From the NCBI RefSeq assembly GCF_003612125.1, contig NZ_RAWI01000057.1, positions 1 to 33,588 on the forward strand: 33,588 nucleotides of DNA. Reading direction: 5' to 3'. Shown in pieces: positions 26,219 through 33,588 of this stretch. Every line of letters starts with the position of its first letter. The first letter of the stretch is position 1. Position numbers and translations under genes: made by a program. The notes beneath the pieces were generated by a model. The model saw only the letters and a program-made list of their open reading frames with translations. It did not search any database and was not told the origin of the DNA. This DNA comes from Corallococcus praedator. GTDB taxonomy: Bacteria > Myxococcota > Myxococcia > Myxococcales > Myxococcaceae.

Positions 26219-28243
26219 ATGGTGTCTGCTCCTGCTTGGCGTCCCCACGCGCTCGACGGCGCCCTGCTCTGGTTTCACCGCGAGACGGGCACGCACCTGC
26301 GCGTGGATGCTCCCGCGACCCGCCACCTGCGCCGCAAGGCCCCCCGGCTGGTCCTGTTCGGCATCACCAACGCCTGCAACCTGACATGCGGCTTCTGCTC
26401 CCGCGACCTCCAGGCCCGGAGCGACTGGACGGTGGAGTCGGCGTTCGAGGTGCTCTCGGGGCTGGCCCGCGCGGGCACGCTGGAGGTGGCCTTCGGAGGC
26501 GGGGAGCCCCTGGCGTTCCGGGGCTTCGACACGCTCGTGCAGCGGCTCGCCACGGAGACGCCGCTGGCCATCCATGTCACCACCAATGGCACGCTCCTGT
26601 GCGAGGAGCGCCTGGCGCGACTGTCCCCGTACCTGGGTGAGGTGCGCGTGTCGCTCTATGACGACAACGCGTGGGAAGAGACCGTGCGGCGTCTGGTCCT
26701 TTCGGGGCAGACCTTTGGCGTGAATGTCCTCGCCACGCCGGAGCGGCTGGACGCGCTGCCAGGGATGCTGCGCACGCTGCATTCGCTGGGGTGTCGGGAT
26801 GTCGCCGTGCTGCGCTACGTGGGCAATGACTCCCGGCTCCAACTGCGCGCGGCGGATGAGGCGCGACTCACGGCCAGCCTCGCGGACAGTCCCGTGCGCA
26901 CGCGGCTGTCGGTCTGTTTCGGGGATGCGCTGGTGGAGGTGCCCCGGTTGTTCGGCGGCGACTGTGGCGCGGGCCTGGACTTCGTCACCCTGACGTCCGA
27001 CCGCAAGCTCAAGGCCTGCTCCTTCCAGGGACCGGGCCTGCCCATCGACTCGGCGGAGGCCGTGCTCGCGGGCTGGGCGCGGCGGCAGGATGTGCTGGCC
27101 ACGGCGTCACCCCTGAAGGGCTGCGCGAGGGCGGGCGGCGCACGCGAGGCTTCGCTGCCGGACGGCCTCCGGGTCTGGCGAGGCTTCTCCGGGAACAACA
27201 GCGGCGACTGCGTGCTCGTGGGCCGCTTCGAGACGACCCGCGAAGCCTCTGACTTCGTCGATGCGCTCGTGCCCCCCACGCCGTCCGACCGTGGCTATCC
27301 GGAGTCCTGGAAGGCCTTGCTGGCGGCCGAAGGCATCCAGGTGGACCCCGAACTGTATCCCCCCGAGCTCATGGCCTCGGTGGGCCGCACCGTGATGTTC
27401 CACACGGACTCGACGCTGATGGACGACTTCGCGCCCCTGCGCCAGTGGCTGTGGAAGCGGGGAGGCCGCGCGGTCCTGTCGGATTTCTTCGGGAGCGAGC
27501 CGCTCTTTCTCGCGACAGGCTTTGGCGCGAACACGGAGGACGCCCTCGATGCACTGGAAGCCGCCCTGGCCTCCGAGTCGCTGGGGGCCTTCGTCCGTCA
27601 GGGGCGCGCGGTGTTCGGGCTCGTGCCGTTCAGGTACATCCAGGAGGACACGACGGCGTTGATGGAGCGATTGCAGGCGCTGGCGCGGAAGCAGGGCGCG
27701 GTCGTCGCGGCGGAGCTGGTGCGGGCCTCCGGGAAGGAACAGCTCCCGCTGCACCTCGCCAACCGGGACGCCTGGCTTGGGCCCGAGCGGCTCCTGATCC
27801 ACTTCGCTTCCGCCGAGGACGCGGCCCGGGTCGCACGCAGTCTCAACGGTGCCTTCTGCGTGGCGGGCACCGAGGTCCTGGTGGAGGCGGACCACATCGG
27901 CTCCAGGCTGCAACGCCTCTTCGAAATGCGCGTGACGCCGCTCACCGGTCGCCACGTCATCGTGGAGGCGACCTACCGGGGCACGGAACTCCAGCCCCCC
28001 GAGTTGGGTTCGCGGCTGCGTCCCTACCTGAAGCCGGAAGACCGGCTGACGGCCAGCGACAGCCCGTGGGGCATCCGCCTGCGCGTCAGGACGACGGAGC
28101 CCCTGCGTGTCCTGCCCGCGGTCGTCGAGCTGGGCACCCTGGTGGGTGCGGAAGCCCGGGTCCAGATGCACGACGAGGACCGGCTCGCGGCGGCCCTGCA
28201 CCGCATCCGCGTGGAGCTGGAGTCGGAACTCCGGGGGCGGTAG
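26219..28243 (+). CDS. Radical SAM/twitch protein with unrecognised C-terminal half
   Basis: 674 aa, ATG at 26219 behind GAGG at 6 nt; a GTG further upstream (26156) is less likely. The radical SAM core begins VLFGITNACNLTCGFC, with the CX3CX2C cluster ligands C53, C57 and C60, followed by the GGGEPL motif that contacts SAM and the VTTNGT strand. A SPASM/twitch-like segment follows (C249-GAGLDFVTLTSDRKLKA-C267, then C302), suggesting a second Fe-S cluster as in peptide-modifying maturases. Residues about 320-674 form a large C-terminal part with ferredoxin-like pieces (LVGRFETTREASDFVDAL, LLIHFASAEDAARVARSLNG) that I cannot assign. No precursor peptide gene is visible next to it. It may modify a protein or nucleotide; the substrate is unknown. 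Confidence 0.85.
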   Translation: MVSAPAWRPHALDGALLWFHRETGTHLRVDAPATRHLRRKAPRLVLFGITNACNLTCGFCSRDLQARSDWTVESAFEVLSGLARAGTLEVAFGGGEPLAFRGFDTLVQRLATETPLAIHVTTNGTLLCEERLARLSPYLGEVRVSLYDDNAWEETVRRLVLSGQTFGVNVLATPERLDALPGMLRTLHSLGCRDVAVLRYVGNDSRLQLRAADEARLTASLADSPVRTRLSVCFGDALVEVPRLFGGDCGAGLDFVTLTSDRKLKACSFQGPGLPIDSAEAVLAGWARRQDVLATASPLKGCARAGGAREASLPDGLRVWRGFSGNNSGDCVLVGRFETTREASDFVDALVPPTPSDRGYPESWKALLAAEGIQVDPELYPPELMASVGRTVMFHTDSTLMDDFAPLRQWLWKRGGRAVLSDFFGSEPLFLATGFGANTEDALDALEAALASESLGAFVRQGRAVFGLVPFRYIQEDTTALMERLQALARKQGAVVAAELVRASGKEQLPLHLANRDAWLGPERLLIHFASAEDAARVARSLNGAFCVAGTEVLVEADHIGSRLQRLFEMRVTPLTGRHVIVEATYRGTELQPPELGSRLRPYLKPEDRLTASDSPWGIRLRVRTTEPLRVLPAVVELGTLVGAEARVQMHDEDRLAAALHRIRVELESELRGR

Positions 28244-28253
28244 CGGCCCCCGG
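28231..28253. terminator. Hairpin spanning the radical SAM stop codon
   Basis: CCGGGGGC (28231-28238), loop GGTAGCG containing the TAG stop, GCCCCCGG (28246-28253). The next gene is convergent and ends at 28272, so a bidirectional terminator fits. There is no T-tract. Confidence 0.55.
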
Positions 28254-28271
28254 TGCCTGCCTTCCTGGGCG

Positions 28272-29681
28272 TTATTCGCTCAACCCCGGCGGGCAGGTGA
28301 AGCTGACCGGCGCGGACCAGAGCTGGGCCAGGCCGGTGTCCTCGATGGCGGAGAAGAAGATGCGGTTGCCCGAGCGGACGAACGGCTCTTGTCTGGGATT
28401 CGAACCCCCCAGGACCACGACGTCCGCCAGCTGTCCGGTCGTCGCCACGGTGCCCCGGGTGAACCAGGGCATGGAGACCGTGTTGATGGCCTGGTGGAAC
28501 AGCACGACGCCCCCTCCCGTGGCGAACACGGGGGATTGGTTGTAGTCATCCAGGGCCAGCGTGCGGGAGAGCTGGCGGGTCCCCGCGGCGGTTCCATTGT
28601 TCGTCCACAGCGAGACCTCCTGGCGCAGGCCATTCGCGTCGCGCAGGGCCACCGAGAAGTAGAGGCTGACTCCGGAGACGGTCGTCCGCTGCACCTCGGG
28701 CCGCAGGCCCGCCGGGTTCGGGGGCAGGGTGGTGATGAGCGTCTTGCCACCGCCGCCCAACGACAGACGGTCGATGCGCAGCCGGCTCGTCGTCGGCTCC
28801 ACGGACGCCAGGTACTCGGAGGAGCCCAGCGTCCCAAGCAACTGGACGGGCCTGCCGAACGCGTCCAGCCGGAAGGTCCCCCCCGCCGTGCCATCCGTCT
28901 TCCAGACCTCGTGGTTCGGGCCGTCCTGGAAGATGAACAGGCCCGGGTTTCCCCTCAGGCTCACCTCCGTGATGCGCACTGCTCCCGCGTCCACCTGCTT
29001 GAGGGCGCGTGTGCCCGCGCTCGTGCCGTCGGTGCGCCACAGCGTGGTGCTTCCCCCCTGGGAACGGAAGAAGAGCAGCGCATCGCCGACGTGCAGGGTC
29101 TGGCCCAGGTCCAGCCCGAGCACCCCGGGAAGCTGCGCGACCCGCTGCGTGCCCGCGCTCGTTCCATCCGAACGCCACAGCTCGGGCTGCCCTCCCGGCG
29201 GCACGTGGAAGAAGACCAGCCGGCCGCTGATGGAGGTGAGGCTGAACAGCGAGGAGGTGGGCCCGATGCTGTCGTCGCGCGGGAAGGACCTGAGGAACCG
29301 GGTTCCACTGGACGTCCCATCGCTCAACCAGAGCTGTTCCATCGCCACGCCCAGCTCTGCGAGCTGGAAGTAGAGCGTGTTGCCCACCGCCGCGGTGGTT
29401 CCGGGCGCGTAGATGCCCGTTGGATACACCCTCACCTGGACGGTGCCCGCATCCGTGCCATCGCTGCGCCACAGGATGGTGCCGCCCCCGGGGGCGCCGG
29501 TGGTGAAGTAGAACGTCCCCTGCACATCGGTGGGGTTGGCCAGGGCGGAGTTGATGGACTTCACCCGTGACGCCACCCCTACGGGGCACGCCTGGGCCGT
29601 CACTCCACGGGCGTCCTCCACCCCACATCCGGCCACCACCAACCCCAGCCACCCCAGGGCGCTCCAATTCCTGACATGCAT
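28272..29681 (-). CDS. ELWxxDGTxxGT repeat lipoprotein, copy 2
   Basis: 469 aa, ATG at 29681 behind GGAAGGAGAAGACA; an upstream in-frame start (29747) would precede the signal peptide with unrelated charged sequence. Clear lipobox VAGC (WLGLVVAGC). Six ELWxxDGTxxGT repeats occur (ILWRSDGTDAGT, QLWLSDGTSSGT, ELWRSDGTSAGT, TLWRTDGTSAGT, EVWKTDGTAGGT, SLWTNNGTAAGT), in the same order and spacing as the copy ending at 10503, and the C-terminus DTGLAQLWSAPVSFTCPPG is shared. The main difference is a shorter linker after the lipid anchor. The two genes are clear paralogues about 16 kb apart on the same strand. Function is unknown, probably a surface or periplasmic beta-propeller. Confidence 0.9.
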   Translation of the reverse strand: MHVRNWSALGWLGLVVAGCGVEDARGVTAQACPVGVASRVKSINSALANPTDVQGTFYFTTGAPGGGTILWRSDGTDAGTVQVRVYPTGIYAPGTTAAVGNTLYFQLAELGVAMEQLWLSDGTSSGTRFLRSFPRDDSIGPTSSLFSLTSISGRLVFFHVPPGGQPELWRSDGTSAGTQRVAQLPGVLGLDLGQTLHVGDALLFFRSQGGSTTLWRTDGTSAGTRALKQVDAGAVRITEVSLRGNPGLFIFQDGPNHEVWKTDGTAGGTFRLDAFGRPVQLLGTLGSSEYLASVEPTTSRLRIDRLSLGGGGKTLITTLPPNPAGLRPEVQRTTVSGVSLYFSVALRDANGLRQEVSLWTNNGTAAGTRQLSRTLALDDYNQSPVFATGGGVVLFHQAINTVSMPWFTRGTVATTGQLADVVVLGGSNPRQEPFVRSGNRIFFSAIEDTGLAQLWSAPVSFTCPPGLSE

Positions 29682-29768
29682 TGTCTTCTCCTTCCGGCGT
29701 GAAGCGTCCGGAAGGTCGCGTGCAGGGAATTGTCTTTCAAGGAGCACCCCGAGGGGGTGCGAGTGTTT
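29682..29768 (-). promoter_or_regulatory. 5' leader of ELWxxDGT copy 2 with a GC hairpin
   Basis: Homologous to the leader of copy 1 (12012-12099). In this copy it contains a perfect hairpin, GCACCCC (29744-29750), GAG, GGGGTGC (29754-29760), of which the matching stretch in copy 1 keeps only part. The hairpin might act on transcript start or stability, or be a leftover of terminator function for the transaldolase transcript ending at 29798. Confidence 0.45.
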
Positions 29769-29797
29769 CCGGCCGCCCGGGCGGTGCCTTCGCCGCG

Positions 29798-30919
29798 TCA
29801 GGTCTTCGCGAGCTTCTCGCCCACCGCGGACAGCAGCTGGTCGAAGGATTCCTCGAACAGGCGGATGCCGTCGGTGGCCAGCTGGTCGGTGACGGTCTTC
29901 ATGGAGATGCCGGCGGCCTCCAACTGGCGCATCGTCGCCTCCGCGCCCGGGAGGTCCTCCTCCAGGCTCGGGCGCACCTTGCCGTGGTCGCGGAACGCAT
30001 CAATCGTCGCGGGCGGCATGGTGTTCACCGTGTCCTTGCCGATGAGCTCCTCCACGTAGAGCACGTCGCGCAGCTTGGGGCTCTTGGTGCTGGTGCTCGC
30101 CCAGAGCACGCGCTGCACCTTCGCGCCCTTCTTCGCGAGCGCCTCCCACCGGGCCCCGCTGAAGACCTGCTTGAAGGTGCGGTAGGCGAGCTTCGCGTTC
30201 GCGATGGCCACCTTGCCGCTCAGGCCCTCCAGCGCCTTCTGCTGTTCGGCGGTGGCGCCCGCCTTCACCTTCTTTTCAATCTCCTTGTCCACGATGGCGT
30301 CGATGCGGCTGATGAAGAACGACGCCACGCTCGCGACCCTCGACACGTCTCCGCCCGACGCGGCGAACTTCTCCAGGCCGGACACGTAGGCCTCCGCGAT
30401 GGCCTTGTAGCGCTCCTGGCTGAAGAGCAGCGTGACGTTGACGTTGATGCCTTCGGAGGTGAGCTCTTGGAAGGCCGGCAGCCCCGGCAGCGTGCCCGGG
30501 ACCTTGATCATCACGTTGGGGCGCGAAAGCGTCTTCCACAGCCGCCGCGCCTCCTCCAGCGTGCCCTTCGTGTCGAGCGCGAGCCGGGGCGACACCTCCA
30601 GCGACGCGTAGCCGTCCTGGCCCTTCGTCGCCTGGTAGACCGGGGCGAGGATGTCCGCCGCGCCCTGGACGTCGCGCACCGCGAGCTGCTCGTAGAGGTC
30701 GTTGCCGGACAGGCCCTTGCCCTTCGCCGCGTCGAAGAGGTCCTGGTAGTCCTCGCTGCCCGACACCGCCTTCTGGAAGATGGTCGGGTTGGAGGTGAGG
30801 CCCTTGAGCCCGTCCTCGTCGATGAACTTCTTCAGGGTGCCCTTCGTGATGTAGCTGCGCTGGAGGTTGTCCACCCAGAGGGATTGGCCAGACTCGGCAA
30901 GCTGTCGAAGCGGATTCAT
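29798..30919 (-). CDS. tal: Transaldolase
   Basis: 373 aa, ATG at 30919 with GGAG 9 nt upstream. It matches the longer TalB-type (actinobacterial/cyanobacterial-like) transaldolases of about 360-375 residues: N-terminal SLWVDNLQRSYI and GLTSNPTIFQKAV, the Schiff-base lysine K139 in MIKVPGT, NVNVTLLFSQERY, SVASFFISRID, and the C-terminal LWASTSTKSPKLRD block. It catalyses transfer of dihydroxyacetone from sedoheptulose-7-phosphate to glyceraldehyde-3-phosphate, giving fructose-6-phosphate and erythrose-4-phosphate, in the cytoplasm. It is divergent from the transketolase gene, with which it forms the non-oxidative branch of the pentose phosphate pathway. The shared promoter region would allow joint control. 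Confidence 0.97.
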   Translation of the reverse strand: MNPLRQLAESGQSLWVDNLQRSYITKGTLKKFIDEDGLKGLTSNPTIFQKAVSGSEDYQDLFDAAKGKGLSGNDLYEQLAVRDVQGAADILAPVYQATKGQDGYASLEVSPRLALDTKGTLEEARRLWKTLSRPNVMIKVPGTLPGLPAFQELTSEGINVNVTLLFSQERYKAIAEAYVSGLEKFAASGGDVSRVASVASFFISRIDAIVDKEIEKKVKAGATAEQQKALEGLSGKVAIANAKLAYRTFKQVFSGARWEALAKKGAKVQRVLWASTSTKSPKLRDVLYVEELIGKDTVNTMPPATIDAFRDHGKVRPSLEEDLPGAEATMRQLEAAGISMKTVTDQLATDGIRLFEESFDQLLSAVGEKLAKT

Positions 30920-31126
30920 GGGGTTCTCTCCGGGGGAGCGCGAAGGGCTCCCGGATGGCGTTGGCTAAAAATGACCACGTCCGGCCCCCCATGTCCGAGC
31001 AGGGGGGCAGGCACTCGCGGATTCTGCCTGGGTCGGGGGCCAGCGGGGTGGGCCGCTTCTCGTGGACCGGTGCAGTCAACACAGTACGGAGGGCACCGGT
31101 GTGCCCCCTTTTCCCGGAGCGAGACG
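30920..31126. promoter_or_regulatory. Divergent tal-tkt promoter region with inverted repeat
   Basis: 207 nt between the two start codons. Perfect 8-bp arms ACCGGTGC (31066-31073) and GCACCGGT (31093-31100) with a 19-nt spacer lie 27-61 nt upstream of the transketolase start, in a position fit for an operator or a 5' leader hairpin. TTGACT occurs on the minus strand within the spacer but without a good -10. I see no ORF or known riboswitch. Confidence 0.5.
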
Positions 31127-33031
31127 ATGGCGGACACCTTGGCGGACCTCGCGGCGCAGCTGCGCATCGACAGCATCCGCTGCACCACGGCGGCGGGTTC
31201 GGGTCATCCCAGCTCGTCCATGTCCGCCGCGGACATCCTGGCGGTGCTGTTCCAGAAGTACCTGCGCTTCGACTTCCAGCAGCCCAAGGCGCCCAACAAC
31301 GACCGCTTCGTGCTCTCCAAGGGCCACGCCTGCCCGGTCCTCTACTCCGCGTTCAAGGCAGCGGGCGCCATCGATGACAAGGAGCTGATGACGCTGCGCC
31401 AGTTCGGCAGCCGGCTGGAGGGCCACCCCAACCCGCACGTGCTGCCGCTCGTGGACGTGGCCACCGGCTCCCTGGGACAGGGGCTGGCCATCGGCGTCGG
31501 CATGGCGCTCGCCGCGCGGTTGGACCGGCTGCCCTTCCGCACCTACGTGATGATGGGCGACAGCGAGACGGCGGAGGGCTCCGTGTGGGAGGCGTTCGAC
31601 AAGGCCGGCCACTACCAGCTCGACAACCTCTGCGCGCTCATCGACATGAACCGGCTGGGGCAGAGCACGCAGACGGAGCTGGGCTGGAACGCGGAGGTGT
31701 ACCTCGCCCGCGCCCGGGCCTTCGGCTGGCATGCGCTGGCCGTGGACGGGCACGACCTGGGCGCCATCGACCGCGCGTTCGCCGAAGCCCAGGGCAAGAA
31801 GGGCCAGCCCACCTGCCTCGTCTTCAAGACGGAGAAGGGCCGCGGCTACTCGCTCATCGCCAACCAGGAGGGCTGGCACGGCAAGCCGCTCCCCGAGGAC
31901 AAGGCGAAGGAGGCCATCCAGGAGCTGGGCGGCGAGCGCGACGTGCGCATCCAGGTGAAGAAGCCGGACGCGCTGAAGCCCTCCGGTCAGGACGCGGTCG
32001 CGCCGCTGAAGCTGCCCACGTATGAAGTCGGCCAGAAGGAGGCCACGCGCAAGGCGTACGGCGACGCGCTCCTGGCGCTGGGCAACGCGCGCCCGGACGT
32101 GGTGGCGCTGGACGCGGAGGTCTCCAACTCCACGTACTCGCAGGAGTTCCACAAGGCGCATCCCCAGCGCTACTTCGAGATGTACATCGCCGAGCAGAAC
32201 ATGGTGTCCACCGCGGTGGGCATGGCGGTGCTGAACAAGCGCGCCTTCGTGAGCACCTTCGCGGCCTTCCTGTCGCGCGCGTATGATCAGATCCGCATGG
32301 CGGCCATCTCCAACGCCACGGTGCACCTGTGCGGCAGCCACGCGGGCGTCTCCATCGGTGAGGACGGGCCGTCCCAGATGGCGCTGGAGGACCTGGCGAT
32401 GATGCGCGCGGTGGCCGGCAGCACCGTGGTCTACCCGAGCGACGCCAACCAGACCGCGAAGCTGATGGCCCAGTTGGTGGAGTGCAAGGGCATCACCTAC
32501 CTGCGCAGCACGCGGGAGAAGACGCCGGTGCTCTACCCCGCGTCGGAGGAGTTCCCCCTGGGTGGGTGCAAGGTGCTGCGGCAGTCCGACCGGGACGTGG
32601 TGACGGTGGTGGCCGCCGGCATCACGCTGCACGAGGCGCTCAAGGCGTACGAACTGCTGAAGGAGGACGGCGTCCTGGTGCGCGTCATCGACCTCTATTC
32701 GGTGAAGCCGGTGGACGTGAAGACGCTGCGCAAGGCCGCGCGTGAGGCGCAGGGCCGGCTCCTGGTGGTCGAGGACCACTGGGCCGAGGGCGGCCTGGGG
32801 GACGCGGTGCTGGAGGCCTTCACGGGCGAGCGCGAACAACTGCCCACCGTGGCGCGCCTCGCGGTGAAGAAGCTGCCCGGCTCCGGCAAGCCGGCGGAGC
32901 TGTTGAGCGCGGCCGGCATCGACGCGGAGCACATCGTGGACAGCGTCACCTCCCTGGTGGAGGACTCGCCGCTGGACACGGAGGGCCAGGGGACGCGGGA
33001 GGAGCGCACCTGGGGTCACACGAACGCGTAA
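31127..33031 (+). CDS. tkt: Transketolase
   Basis: 634 aa, ATG at 31127 behind GGAG; the frame is open upstream but not protein-like. The thiamine-diphosphate site is visible: GHPSSSMSAADI, the GD145-S...N175 (GDSETAEG to DMNRLGQS) ThDP/metal motif, catalytic E356 in MYIAEQNM, and H in GSHAGVSIGEDGPSQ. The length and LRSTREKTPVLY are closer to the shorter human-type transketolases (about 620 aa) than to E. coli TktA (663). It transfers two-carbon ketol units between sugar phosphates in the pentose phosphate pathway and partners with the transaldolase encoded divergently. No fusion or missing residues are seen. Confidence 0.97.
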   Translation: MADTLADLAAQLRIDSIRCTTAAGSGHPSSSMSAADILAVLFQKYLRFDFQQPKAPNNDRFVLSKGHACPVLYSAFKAAGAIDDKELMTLRQFGSRLEGHPNPHVLPLVDVATGSLGQGLAIGVGMALAARLDRLPFRTYVMMGDSETAEGSVWEAFDKAGHYQLDNLCALIDMNRLGQSTQTELGWNAEVYLARARAFGWHALAVDGHDLGAIDRAFAEAQGKKGQPTCLVFKTEKGRGYSLIANQEGWHGKPLPEDKAKEAIQELGGERDVRIQVKKPDALKPSGQDAVAPLKLPTYEVGQKEATRKAYGDALLALGNARPDVVALDAEVSNSTYSQEFHKAHPQRYFEMYIAEQNMVSTAVGMAVLNKRAFVSTFAAFLSRAYDQIRMAAISNATVHLCGSHAGVSIGEDGPSQMALEDLAMMRAVAGSTVVYPSDANQTAKLMAQLVECKGITYLRSTREKTPVLYPASEEFPLGGCKVLRQSDRDVVTVVAAGITLHEALKAYELLKEDGVLVRVIDLYSVKPVDVKTLRKAAREAQGRLLVVEDHWAEGGLGDAVLEAFTGEREQLPTVARLAVKKLPGSGKPAELLSAAGIDAEHIVDSVTSLVEDSPLDTEGQGTREERTWGHTNA

Positions 33032-33057
33032 GGCTCCGAGCCAGGAGCTTGGAGCCT
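33031..33057. terminator. Bidirectional terminator after transketolase
   Basis: AGGCTCCGAGC (33031-33041), loop CAGGA, GCTTGGAGCCT (33047-33057): an 11-bp stem with one G-U wobble, overlapping the last base of the transketolase stop codon and about 27 nt from the stop of the convergent ankyrin gene. Confidence 0.75.
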
Positions 33058-33083
33058 GAAGGCGCCTCCAGGTCCGCGCTGGC

Positions 33084-33588
33084 TCAGGACTGTCCCGAGG
33101 CCAGGGCCTCCAGCCGGGCGGCCACGCGCGTGCCGCCCATGGACCGGGCGGCGGTCAGGACCGTGCTCCCGTCCGCACTCCGATGGTTCGGGTTCGCGCC
33201 GCGCTGGAGCAGCAGCTCCACCATCTCCAGCTTGTCGAACATGGCCGCGAACATCAGCGGCGTGCGCCCATCCGGGCCCGCGCCATCCACCCGCGCGCCC
33301 CGGTCCAGCAGCAGCGTGGCGATGGCGAGGTGGCCCTTGAAGGCCGCCCCTGCGAGCGGCGTCTGCCCTCCGTCGTTGGTCCGCTCCGGATCCGCCCCGC
33401 GCTCCAGCAGCAGCCGGGTGACGTCCTCATGGCCGAGGTAGCTGGCCAGCATCAGCAGCGAATCTCCGCGCTCGTTGCGCAGTCCCAGGGGCAGTCCGGC
33501 GTCGAGCAGTTGGCGCAACGCCTGGGCGTCCCCCGCGCGGACGAAGGTGAAGGCGCTCCTCGCCAGCTCCTGCAGGGCGGCCTCGTTG
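33084..33588 (-). CDS. Ankyrin-repeat protein, partial (N-terminus beyond right edge)
   Basis: The frame is open from the right edge (NEAALQELARSAFTFVRAG...) to the stop at 33084, so 167 C-terminal residues or so are visible and the start codon lies outside; the internal TTG near 33518 is not the start. Ankyrin units are clear: LRQLLDAGLPLGLRNERGD, SLLMLASYLGHEDVTRLLLERGADP, GQTPLAGAAFKGHLAIATLLLDRGA, RTPLMFAAMFDKLEMVELLLQRGANPN. This layout is common in stand-alone bacterial ankyrin proteins that bind other proteins. No enzyme domain is seen in the visible part. Confidence 0.85.
   Translation of the reverse strand, partial: NEAALQELARSAFTFVRAGDAQALRQLLDAGLPLGLRNERGDSLLMLASYLGHEDVTRLLLERGADPERTNDGGQTPLAGAAFKGHLAIATLLLDRGARVDGAGPDGRTPLMFAAMFDKLEMVELLLQRGANPNHRSADGSTVLTAARSMGGTRVAARLEALASGQS

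Noticed and set aside
28383-28405. Second tRNA T-arm-like sequence (GGGGGTTCGAATCCCAG) on the minus strand
   Set aside because: It is inside the coding sequence of ELWxxDGT copy 2, with no complementary acceptor stem or other tRNA arms.
29681-31126. N-terminal extension of the transketolase frame by about 480 codons
   Set aside because: That stretch overlaps the transaldolase gene in antisense and has no domain; the ATG at 31127 has a ribosome-binding site and starts the conserved family sequence.

Overview
GC-rich DNA (about 70% G+C, with strong GC bias at third codon positions) from a myxobacterium, most likely Myxococcaceae (Corallococcus/Myxococcus type). The assignment rests on a DUF2378/TIGR02265-like protein (a family essentially confined to Myxococcales), two lipoproteins built from ELWxxDGTxxGT repeats, many secreted lipoproteins, and HEAT/TPR proteins of unknown function. 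It is inferred from gene content; I ran no search.

Layout. 1-1100: 5' end of a lipoprotein gene (minus) and the remains of a frameshifted gene (plus). 1241-4858: a beta-lactamase-fold protein that has lost its catalytic residues, facing an Ala/Lys/Pro-rich histone-H1-like protein with a C-terminal globular domain, then a SnoaL/DUF4440-like lipoprotein. 4934-8414 (all minus): a small secreted M23-like peptidase, a two-gene operon of exported HEAT-repeat proteins behind an AT-rich promoter region, and the DUF2378 protein. 8607-10433: a secreted modular chitinase (CBM5/12, two FnIII, GH18). 10503-13843 (minus): an ELWxxDGT lipoprotein, a beta-helix lipoprotein and a small secreted Cys-containing protein.

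13929-21612 (minus): a translationally coupled three-gene operon, AsmA/YdbH-like inner-membrane-anchored protein, DUF1318/YdbL-like lipoprotein, then a 1153-aa beta-propeller plus TPR protein with an EF-hand-like loop. This looks like a myxobacterial relative of the YdbH-YnbE-YdbL inter-membrane lipid bridge with an added component. 21857-24352: a membrane/coiled-coil protein and a NarL-type two-component pair (GTGA overlap).

24471-28243: the most unusual locus. A 555-aa protein with an N-terminal CxxHx6CxxC cluster and a C-terminal HxE...CxxC signature like that of zinc-dependent nucleic-acid deaminases is divergently transcribed, 80 bp apart, from a radical SAM/twitch protein with a large unrecognised C-terminal half. 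The deaminase-like gene has stretches of visibly lower G+C than its surroundings. 28272-29681: a second ELWxxDGT lipoprotein that is a duplicate of the first, including its 5' leader. 29798-33031: divergent transaldolase and transketolase genes (non-oxidative pentose phosphate pathway). The right edge cuts an ankyrin-repeat protein. No rRNA, tRNA, insertion sequence or CRISPR array was found.
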